Shown here: positions 1 to 5,903 of the stretch, piece by piece
How positions within the stretch are numbered: the first letter of the stretch is position 1
How the letters are laid out: the number at the start of each line of letters is the position of its first letter
From: JAAYUD01 sp963676865
Lineage (GTDB): Bacteria > Bacteroidota > Bacteroidia > Bacteroidales > Bacteroidaceae
Length of the DNA: 64,000 nt
Assembly: GCA_963676865.2 (NCBI GenBank)
Contig: CAXXSS010000001.1
Span: forward strand, 186,001 to 250,000
Reading direction: 5' to 3'
Notes under the pieces: model-generated
The model's database searches: none
Seen by the model: only the letters and a program-made list of their open reading frames with translations
What the model was told of the DNA's origin: nothing
Made by a program: the position numbers and the translations under genes

Positions 1-255
1 GGTGATCGAATTAATGGCATTTCGTTTCAGTTCCTCGTGCCGCAAATAATCGAGCGACTTATCTTTTAGAATCACAAACAGAAGTACCTCCAAGTGCCTT
101 ACTTCTTCCGTTTTCATTATATTCCACAATTTAATCAGGGCATCAGATGTTATATCTTCAGCCGCCATATCATCATGTACAAACGATTTGACAAAGAAAA
201 AAGACTTCTTAAAGTAAGTTGTATAAATATCCGAGAATGTACTTTCCGATACCAT
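1..255 (-). CDS. ECF-type RNA polymerase sigma-70 factor (C-terminal part outside window)
   Basis: The visible 85 residues begin MVSESTFSDIYTTYFKKSFF and continue with a helix containing FVHDDMAAEDITSDALIKLW, which resembles region 2 of extracytoplasmic-function sigma factors (the D-x-x-AEDI-x-x-D-x-F/L-x-x-LW signature). Region 4, which reads the -35 element, lies beyond the left edge. In Bacteroides such factors usually sit next to an anti-sigma factor and a SusC/SusD pair and direct their transcription; those partners are not visible here. The ATG was chosen because it directly precedes the family's usual N-terminus and a -7 promoter box lies 37 bp upstream. The family call is secure; the specific target is unknown. 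Confidence 0.8.
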   Translation of the reverse strand, partial: MVSESTFSDIYTTYFKKSFFFVKSFVHDDMAAEDITSDALIKLWNIMKTEEVRHLEVLLFVILKDKSLDYLRHEELKRNAINSIT

Positions 256-292
256 TTTCGTTAATTCTAAACAAAACTCCAATTATCGCCTA

Positions 293-300
293 CAAATATA
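293..300 (-). promoter_or_regulatory. Bacteroides -7 box for the sigma factor gene
   Basis: The minus strand reads TATATTTG, an exact match to the Bacteroidales -7 consensus TAnnTTTG, 37 bp before the sigma factor start codon. No convincing -33 TTTG is seen at the usual 19-21 bp spacing. Confidence 0.5.
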
Positions 301-666
301 AAGAATTATATTCGAAAATTATATAAATTTCATCATTAGTCTCTTAAAAAAAATTTGCACATACATTTCTGACAAATAGAATGGTATTTTTATGCTAAAA
401 ATAACAGTGGCTATTTCAAATTCAAGTTTTACATATTATATTGGCGCAATAAGACACCAAAGAGTAACACATCAGAACCCAATCTTTCAGCTGTAATTAA
501 CTGCAAAGTGGATGGCCAACAACATTCTGATACTTTCTTATCCGAATGTCACTCCCAGTATACTTCAGAGACCGTTTTTGTTATCAATCCTATACCAAAA
601 TGTACACCTAGTCAATATAAAGACACAAATACGATTTACGCAACACGCTGATAGACAGCGACAAAA

Positions 667-750
667 TCATATGGACGAAAATATATTTTTATACTTACAA
701 ACTTTTATTTTCGTCCATATGAATTTTTAAGTTCGTCCTTATGAATTTTC
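667..750. repeat. 17-bp perfect inverted repeat plus a direct-repeat copy
   Basis: Positions 667-683 and 706-722 are perfectly complementary (core ATGGACGAAAATA / TATTTTCGTCCAT) with a 22-nt spacer. A second, slightly changed copy of the right arm (TTCGTCCTTATGAATTTTC) follows at 732-750. The structure lies in a gene-free stretch (256-783) between the sigma factor and the IS3 element. It could be a hairpin terminator, an operator or a relic of a mobile element. I see nothing else convincing in that stretch. Confidence 0.5.
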
Positions 751-797
751 GAAAGCGCAGTGTCGAAAAATTACATCGTGTGGTGTACTGAATTTGG

Positions 798-861
798 TTG
801 ACAGTTAAACACTAGTAAACCTAAGGGAGTTGACAATTACAATCATGTATACCTAAAGTAG
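798..861. repeat. Two tandem 32-bp subterminal repeats in the IS3 left end
   Basis: Units 798-829 and 830-861 both begin TTGACA, share the internal block ACCTAA and end in AG. A third start, TTGTCAACTC, follows immediately. They lie between the terminal inverted repeat and the transposase stop codon, where transposase-binding sites are expected. That role is inference. Confidence 0.5.
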
Positions 862-890
862 TTGTCAACTCTGCAAAGTTAATCCTATTT

Positions 891-1844
891 TTATTGACAA
901 ACAAGTATTGTTTGTTCTTTATAGTTTGTTTTGTTCAGCTGATGCTTTAAAGCATCAGCTGAACAAAGTGGGTTTGGATGTTCTCCCGGGAGCATTTGCA
1001 TCGGTGTTTTCATTGCCAGAGCTTGGTGCGGTCGTGCCCAATTGTAGAGATATATCGATCTGGCGACACCTTCCAGGGCTTCATCAAATGTTTTATTCTC
1101 ATAATCGAAGAGCCATCCGTTCTTAACGGTATTGTTCATCCTCTCGGCCAGTGCATTGTGCAAGGGGTCGCCCGTTTGCGTCATACTGATAGCGATTCCT
1201 CTTTCTTTGAGCTGTGACACATAACCTTTTGATGCATACTGCACACCTCGGTCGGAATGGTGGATAAGACCTGAAAGGTTGAATCCCTGACCTTTATAAA
1301 ATCTGCACGCCATCATCAACGCTTTTGCCGGTCCTTCCGCTTCAAGAGTCCGAAAGAGGGCATATCCCACAATGATGCGGCTGAAGACATCCGTCAGCAG
1401 CGAAAGATAGGCAAATCCTTCTTTCGTGGATATATAAGTGATGTCACCCACCATCATGCGGCAAACACCACAGGCCACGTATTTAGGAGATGTGTTAAGC
1501 AAATCCGGATAGATCCGATATGGATGATCGGAGTTGGTCGTACGAGGTCTGTAACGTCTGCGGCGCAGCATCATCCCGTTGGCCCGAAGGACATCGATAA
1601 ATTGGTCGCGTCCTATCGTGAACTTTTCTCCGAACCGAGACTTACACAGACTGTAAAGCTCGCGGCAACCGCTTCGGGGAAGCTCCTGACGCAGAAATTG
1701 ACAGTAATACGTGATGCTGCTTATAAGTACATCTTGTTCGGCATTTGTTTCTTTGTGCTTGTAGTACCCTTGTCGGGAAATGTCAAGCAGTCCGCAAAGG
1801 GCGGATATGGTATAACTCATACCTTTACCCGCCTTTTGTGACAA
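891..1844 (-). CDS. IS3-family transposase OrfB, DDE catalytic domain
   Basis: This is the integrase-core half of the transposase, with an N-terminal HTH_21-like region and an rve domain. The catalytic triad is visible as D134 in VGDITYI, D198 in HHSDRGVQYAS and E234 in NALAERMNN. There are 35 residues between the last two, the family's DD(35)E spacing. The frame stays open upstream into orfA, so the normal product is probably an OrfAB fusion made by -1 frameshifting; a separate TTG start at the right-hand end is the formal alternative. The last codons overlap a long perfect palindrome. The element runs opposite to the neighbouring nitroreductase gene and is not part of its operon. Confidence 0.9.
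   Translation of the reverse strand: MSQKAGKGMSYTISALCGLLDISRQGYYKHKETNAEQDVLISSITYYCQFLRQELPRSGCRELYSLCKSRFGEKFTIGRDQFIDVLRANGMMLRRRRYRPRTTNSDHPYRIYPDLLNTSPKYVACGVCRMMVGDITYISTKEGFAYLSLLTDVFSRIIVGYALFRTLEAEGPAKALMMACRFYKGQGFNLSGLIHHSDRGVQYASKGYVSQLKERGIAISMTQTGDPLHNALAERMNNTVKNGWLFDYENKTFDEALEGVARSIYLYNWARPHQALAMKTPMQMLPGEHPNPLCSADALKHQLNKTNYKEQTILVCQ
930..967. repeat. 38-bp perfect palindrome inside the OrfB 3' end
   Basis: The sequence is self-complementary over 38 bp with no spacer, centred on TTTAAA. Because it is coding, both strands give the same peptide, CSADALKHQLNK. A second small hairpin (897-915, ACAAACAA / TTGTTTGT) follows toward the stop codon. The structure could stop read-through transcription into or out of the element. 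Confidence 0.85.
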
Positions 1845-1852
1845 GCAACCTA

Positions 1853-2221
1853 CTACTTGACATCGGAGTTTTTTCGTACCTTGATGTGATACTTCTCTTC
1901 AGCCAGGTCAATCATGCAATCATAAACGTCACGGGCCATCTCTGCACGCTTCAGCTCAGATTCCAATTCCTTAATGCGCACTTTCAAAGAGGTGATGTCT
2001 TCTTCTGAAGAGACATCCTCTGTACCGGTTGTTACAGCTTTATCCTTCATATTTAATGGGAATGGTTTGTCTTCAAGCCCAAAGATACGAAGCCAATTCC
2101 GAATTGAACCTCTGGATATACCATTTGCTTTTTCAAGGGTATACTTACCCTTGCTTCCATGAAGGTAAGAGTTTAAAATCTCTAGACGAATCTGATCGTC
2201 AATCTTTTTATTATTTCTCAT
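1853..2221 (-). CDS. IS3-family transposase OrfA, helix-turn-helix subunit
   Basis: This 122-residue protein has an N-terminal helix-turn-helix (residues about 10-50, with the turn around GISRGSIRNWL) and a C-terminal coiled coil (residues about 75-105, heptads such as LKVRIKELESELK). That is the usual layout of the OrfA DNA-binding and multimerisation part of IS3 transposases. The ATG before RNNKKIDD is preferred to an upstream TTG. The stop codon is 8 nt before the first possible orfB start, and the frameshift heptamer lies just upstream of it. Confidence 0.88.
   Translation of the reverse strand: MRNNKKIDDQIRLEILNSYLHGSKGKYTLEKANGISRGSIRNWLRIFGLEDKPFPLNMKDKAVTTGTEDVSSEEDITSLKVRIKELESELKRAEMARDVYDCMIDLAEEKYHIKVRKNSDVK
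1868..1874 (-). promoter_or_regulatory. Programmed -1 frameshift heptamer A_AAA_AAC
   Basis: Near the end of orfA the minus strand reads CGA AAA AAC TCC in the orfA frame. This contains the canonical X_XXY_YYZ slippery heptamer. Slipping back one base continues as AAA AAA CTC CGA in the orfB frame, which is open from here into the DDE domain. Only five codons separate the site from the orfA stop. The heptamer is seen directly; its use is inferred from IS3-family behaviour. Confidence 0.8.
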
Positions 2222-2427
2222 TTTTAAATAAGTTTGTGTCAACTTATTCAGTACATGTCATCGTGCTATAAGACCTCCGTATGGATAAGAAAGTATCAGT
2301 GTTGCAAACAATATCGGTCTCTCAAAACAAGGTTTCATTTAGATGTGAGAAGTGTAGCTAAAGAGTCATATTTACATAAAAAAGTATTCTTTTATAAAGT
2401 CTCACTTATAAATTCCTTTTTTTTATG

Positions 2428-2435
2428 TAAGTTTG
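2428..2435 (+). promoter_or_regulatory. -7 promoter box for the nitroreductase gene
   Basis: TAAGTTTG matches TAnnTTTG exactly and lies 49 bp before the nitroreductase ATG. The -33 element is not clear. Confidence 0.5.
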
Positions 2436-2484
2436 CCTTGAATAATTAAAGAGAGAAAAGAATCTGTTATAACATCTACTTTCT

Positions 2485-3006
2485 ATGAACGATTTTTTTG
2501 ATTTGATACGCAGCCGACGCAGTATCCGAAAGTATAAACCGGATACTGTTTCAGGACATTTGATAGACCAAATAGTAGAAGCCGGAACTTATGCTCCGAC
2601 GGGAATGAATGCGCAGTCGCCTGTCATTGTAGCAGTGACCAATAAAGAAGTTCGCGACCGTCTGTCGAAGATGAACGCCGATATTATGGGCACATCGAGC
2701 GATCCTTTTTATGGAGCACCAGTCGTAATAGTCGTATTGGCCAACAAAAACAGACCCACACACATATATGATGGAAGCTTGGTGATGGAAAACTTGATGC
2801 TTGCCGCTCACGCTCTTGGGTTGGGAAGTTGTTGGATTCATCGCGCCAAAGAAGTATTCGAAAGCGAAGAAGGTAAGGCTCTACTCCGCTCTTGGGGCAT
2901 AGAAGGCGACTACGAAGGTATTGCCCATTGTGTTGTCGGTTATCCTGCGGGCCCTATGCCCGAGACAAGACCCCGTAAGGAAGGGTATATTCATTACGTC
3001 AAATGA
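2485..3006 (+). CDS. Nitroreductase family protein (NAD(P)H:FMN oxidoreductase fold)
   Basis: At 173 residues this is a compact nitroreductase. The N-terminal motif RSRRSIRKY (residues 9-17) is the usual FMN-phosphate-contacting segment. AGTYAPTGMNAQ (about 33-44) matches the conserved AP-S/T-x-x-N-x-Q flavin site, and GLGSCWI (about 112-118) is the second conserved block. Such enzymes reduce nitro compounds, quinones or flavins in the cytoplasm; the physiological substrate cannot be read from the sequence. The next gene starts inside its stop codon (ATGA overlap), so the two are co-translated. A related 178-residue enzyme lies 2 kb downstream on the other strand. Confidence 0.85.
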   Translation: MNDFFDLIRSRRSIRKYKPDTVSGHLIDQIVEAGTYAPTGMNAQSPVIVAVTNKEVRDRLSKMNADIMGTSSDPFYGAPVVIVVLANKNRPTHIYDGSLVMENLMLAAHALGLGSCWIHRAKEVFESEEGKALLRSWGIEGDYEGIAHCVVGYPAGPMPETRPRKEGYIHYVK

Positions 3007-3623
3007 AACGTTTATTTCTGATATTCTTCTTCTGTTGTTCTCTGCCTGTTTGCATGTGGGGACAATACGAAATTGCTACCGATACGCTACACCGCTCATT
3101 GAACAGTAAGCAACCCGAGACGAAGCAGTTTGGGGAGTATCAGCTGGACATGAGGCAACTCAATGTATTGCCTTCAACATCCAGGGCAATACAATTTTCG
3201 AAAGATGGCATACTTACAAAAGATTTCAGCAACATGTTCCGACTCGACACGAGCAATCTTTTCGGTACGGGTTTCACGAATGACTTTTCAAGAACAAATA
3301 TGCTGTTTCCATCCAATGCATGGAGCTATCCATACGGCACGAGCTACGGCTACGGATTGGGATATATACCATTATATAATACATGGGCATACAACCTCAG
3401 CACTAACCCAGATATGCTTCAAGGTGCCAGTTTCCGCCTAAAAAACGGCGCACAGATCAATCTATATGGCAAGTACGATGCTCAAGGGAGACCATTGCCG
3501 GGAACGAATACAATGCCTTGGCAAAAACATGATTTTAAAGGAGTATTCGAAATGAAATCGGCCAACGGACATTTCGGTTTCCGTGTAGAAGTGAGTAGAG
3601 AAGCCAATCCTATGGGATTTTAA
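3003..3623 (+). CDS. Secreted hypothetical protein, translationally coupled to nitroreductase
   Basis: This 206-residue protein starts in the stop codon of the nitroreductase gene. It begins with a clear signal peptide (MKRLFLIFFFCCSLPVCMWG then Q). There is no lipobox with a suitable context, so it is probably exported to the periplasm or outer membrane. The middle is rich in Tyr, Gly and Asn (YPYGTSYGYGLGYIP, about residues 110-125) and the C-terminal part looks like alternating beta strands, ending at REANPMGF. I recognise it only as a conserved-looking Bacteroidales secreted protein, possibly one of the DUF4858-type families, and assign no function. Confidence 0.7.
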   Translation: MKRLFLIFFFCCSLPVCMWGQYEIATDTLHRSLNSKQPETKQFGEYQLDMRQLNVLPSTSRAIQFSKDGILTKDFSNMFRLDTSNLFGTGFTNDFSRTNMLFPSNAWSYPYGTSYGYGLGYIPLYNTWAYNLSTNPDMLQGASFRLKNGAQINLYGKYDAQGRPLPGTNTMPWQKHDFKGVFEMKSANGHFGFRVEVSREANPMGF

Positions 3624-3654
3624 TTCGACGTAGAAATCTGTACTCTATTGCTCT

Positions 3655-4179
3655 TTACCATCCGAAAGCCTCGGCATTGTCCATCCATTTACCTTGCGCT
3701 TTCAGTACTTGTTCTACTATATCACGGCCTACTCCCAAGCCGCCATTACAATGAGAAATATAGCAAGCGACATTTTTCACTTCAGGCGCAGCATCTTTAG
3801 GGCAGCATGGCAAACCACATTCGCGTAATACTTCGAGATCGGGAATGTCGTCCCCTACAAATATGATTTCTTCATCTTTCAGCCCATACTTATCACGAAA
3901 AGCTCGATAATCGTGAATCTTCACCGCCGAACCCGAAATGACATCTTGGACACCAAGTCCTTCGTAGCGCATTTCTATCGCTTTGGTACGCCCTCCGGTA
4001 ATAATAGCCAGATGCAATCCTTTCTTCACCGCCAATTGGATAGCATAGCCGTCTTTAATGTTGACTGTACGCATCGGTTCGCCCGACACATCGAGTACAA
4101 TCGTATCGGCACTCAAGACCCCGTCTACATCAAAAGCGATGGCTTTAATCTTCGTCAGATCATAATTTATCGAACTCAT
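3655..4179 (-). CDS. KdsC-type HAD phosphatase (3-deoxy-D-manno-octulosonate-8-phosphate phosphatase family, YrbI)
   Basis: The protein is 174 residues, the size of cap-less C0 HAD phosphatases. It carries the nucleophile motif FDVDGVL (Asp17, Asp19), the Thr/Ser motif AIITGGR and the acidic motif FVGDDIPD. It lacks a cap domain, as KdsC does, and would act as a tetramer on Kdo-8-phosphate in lipopolysaccharide inner-core synthesis. It is the last gene of a three-gene minus-strand set (nitroreductase, DUF2520 protein, this gene) and converges on the secreted protein gene. The family is certain. Kdo-8-P as the substrate is likely but unproven, because related members act on other sugar phosphates. 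Confidence 0.85.
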   Translation of the reverse strand: MSSINYDLTKIKAIAFDVDGVLSADTIVLDVSGEPMRTVNIKDGYAIQLAVKKGLHLAIITGGRTKAIEMRYEGLGVQDVISGSAVKIHDYRAFRDKYGLKDEEIIFVGDDIPDLEVLRECGLPCCPKDAAPEVKNVACYISHCNGGLGVGRDIVEQVLKAQGKWMDNAEAFGW

Positions 4180-4273
4180 ATGAATGAATTTATTTTAGTT
4201 CGTACAACATACGCTCTATCTTTGCCTACGGAGAAAAAAACGCACACGTGTGTTGTCTACAAATATAATGATA

Positions 4274-5062
4274 CTATTTCAAATGGTGAATGCTACGGCT
4301 TATCAATTTATAAAGTTCTTGCAGCGACGGTTCTTTTTGAAGCATCTGTATATGAGCATTCATTACTTCTTCATCATTTCGAGCCGCCGGTCCGGTTTGA
4401 GTGAGTGAAGGCGCCAATTGGTGCACTTTTCGTGCCGTTTCATCTATCAAAGGCAACATGACATCGAAAGGAAGATCGTACTTATTGAGCAATTCGGCAG
4501 CAAGGGCATACATGTGGTTTGAAAAATTACAGGTAAAGACAGCCGCCAAATGCAATATTTTGCGTTGTTCGGACGTTGCGTCATAAACCTTTTGAGATAA
4601 TATTTGCGCAATGCCTTTTATCAAGTCATGGTCTTCTTCATTGTTTGCCTCGACAAAGATGGGTATTTGCGAGAAATCGACTTCTACTTGCTTGCTGAAA
4701 GTTTGCATCGGATACACAACACCATATCTATTAGTCTGTCCCTTCCATACATCAAGAGAAATACTACCAGCCGTATGAATGAAGAGTTTCTCTTCCCTAC
4801 CCTTCACCAATTCCGGAACAAGTTGCACAAAAGCCGTATCTGTAAGACTCACAAAATAAATTTCCCCGGAAAGACTCACGTTGTCAAGCGAATCGGTCCA
4901 TTCGGCCTCCACAGCAGCGGCAAGTTCGCGGGCATGAGCCTCGGTGCGACTATAAACTTGCATAATTCGAAAGCCACGACGATAAAGAACCTTTGCCAAA
5001 TTTGTTGCCAAATTGCCCGATCCGATAAAAACAATCTGAGTGTCTTGTATACTTCTCTTCAT
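4274..5062 (-). CDS. Rossmann-fold DUF2520 protein (F420/NADP-dependent oxidoreductase-like)
   Basis: This 262-residue protein has a nucleotide-binding start, IVFIGSGNLATNLAKVL (GxGxxA pattern, residues about 10-26), and the conserved block IHTAGSISLDVW (about 115-126). A helical C-terminal DUF2520 domain contains HLAAVFTCNFSNHMYALA. The architecture resembles ketopantoate and pyrroline-carboxylate reductases, but the substrate is unknown. In Bacteroidales it typically neighbours the KdsC-like gene, as here. The upstream nitroreductase ends only 17 bp before it, which supports an operon. Confidence 0.8.
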   Translation of the reverse strand: MKRSIQDTQIVFIGSGNLATNLAKVLYRRGFRIMQVYSRTEAHARELAAAVEAEWTDSLDNVSLSGEIYFVSLTDTAFVQLVPELVKGREEKLFIHTAGSISLDVWKGQTNRYGVVYPMQTFSKQVEVDFSQIPIFVEANNEEDHDLIKGIAQILSQKVYDATSEQRKILHLAAVFTCNFSNHMYALAAELLNKYDLPFDVMLPLIDETARKVHQLAPSLTQTGPAARNDEEVMNAHIQMLQKEPSLQELYKLISRSIHHLK

Positions 5063-5079
5063 ATTATATTTTGAACATA

Positions 5080-5616
5080 TTACTTTCCACGATACTTATT
5101 GAGATGAATTTTCTCCCATTGCAGATGCGCCTCATCGAAAGGTCTACGTTCCATACCTTTATGACCGATAGCGATGATCGACACGGCCTGCAACTGGCGT
5201 GGAATATCGAGTACACCATGCACATAATCGTTGGATGTTACCGTATCACTGTGCATGCGTTCCATTACTTGTACCCAACAAGAGCCCAATTGTAAATCCT
5301 CCGCCTGTAATTGCAAGTAGACAGAAGCTACTGCAGCATCTTCCATCCACACATCGCTAGCCAAAGGATCGGCAAGTACAACGACAGCCAAAGCTGCATC
5401 GGCAATAAACGAAGCTCCCTGCTCTTTGCACGTAGCAAGTTGAGCAAGCGTCGCTTTATCGTCCACGACTACAAACTGCCAGCAGTTGCTTCGTTTAGAA
5501 GTTGGAGCCATAAGAGCGGCTTTCAAAAGAATAACCACTTCTTCTTGCGTCAACTCTTCCGAAGTAAACTTCCGCATGCTTCGGCGGGTCTTTATCAATT
5601 CGCTGAAACTTTCCAT
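5080..5616 (-). CDS. Nitroreductase family protein
   Basis: At 178 residues it has the family motifs KTRRSMRKFT (residues 9-18) for FMN phosphate and ALMAPTSKRSNCWQFVVV (about 34-51) for the flavin ring. LQLGSCWVQ appears near residue 110. It is divergent in sequence from the nitroreductase at 2.5 kb, so the two are paralogues rather than a recent duplication. It is first in the minus-strand set with the DUF2520 and KdsC-like genes. A -7 box (TATCTTTG) lies just upstream. Substrate unknown. Confidence 0.85.
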   Translation of the reverse strand: MESFSELIKTRRSMRKFTSEELTQEEVVILLKAALMAPTSKRSNCWQFVVVDDKATLAQLATCKEQGASFIADAALAVVVLADPLASDVWMEDAAVASVYLQLQAEDLQLGSCWVQVMERMHSDTVTSNDYVHGVLDIPRQLQAVSIIAIGHKGMERRPFDEAHLQWEKIHLNKYRGK

Positions 5617-5641
5617 AAACCTTTGTTTTTGTTATTATTGG

Positions 5642-5649
5642 CAAAGATA
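5642..5649 (-). promoter_or_regulatory. -7 promoter box for the 5.6-to-3.7-kb operon
   Basis: On the minus strand TATCTTTG (exact TAnnTTTG) lies 25 bp before the nitroreductase start codon. No clear -33 box is seen. Confidence 0.5.
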
Positions 5650-5805
5650 CAAAAATAACTCCTTAGAGAGAGAATATGTCGTTGCAATATAATGAAATTT
5701 ATATATTTGTTCCCTTTCGTATTGAAAAATAGCTATTGAAAAGATAAGCAAGAAGTCATTCAGACATCGATTGTCTTATTTTTATCCTTATTTGTCTTAT
5801 TTCTG

Positions 5806-5837
5806 CTTGAACGATATTCTCAAAGCAGGTACATTTG
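5806..5837 (+). promoter_or_regulatory. Promoter of the galactan PUL
   Basis: CTTG at 5806-5809 (near-consensus -33 TTTG) and TACATTTG at 5830-5837 (exact -7 consensus) are separated by 20 bp. This predicts a start about 60 nt upstream of the SusC ATG. It is the only strong promoter before the five co-directional PUL genes. Confidence 0.6.
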
Positions 5838-5903
5838 TAACCGAAAATAAAGACGCAACCAAAAACAAATAACAATCAATCGTAATATCTTAAAATTATT
5901 ATC

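Larger units (their letters stand above)
784..2255 (-). mobile_element. Complete IS3-family insertion sequence (about 1.47 kb)
   Basis: Two consecutive minus-strand frames encode an IS3-type OrfA and OrfB. The left end reads inward TGTACTGAATTTGGTTGACA and the right end reads inward TGTACTGAATAAGTTGACA, which defines imperfect terminal inverted repeats starting TGTACTGAAT. A 7-bp direct repeat CATCGTG occurs at 774-780 and 2259-2265, each exactly 3 bp outside these ends. The true boundary may therefore be 781/2258 with a 7-bp duplication, which is longer than the usual 3-4 bp for IS3. All DDE residues and the frameshift signal are present, so the copy looks functional. Confidence 0.85.

Noticed and set aside
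512..730. 72-residue open frame left of the IS3
   Set aside because: No family resemblance and no promoter, and it spans the inverted repeat at 667-722. Most likely chance.
908..1126. Open frame containing CSADALKHQLNK on the plus strand
   Set aside because: It is produced by the palindrome and the antisense of OrfB. The DDE-bearing frame is on the minus strand.
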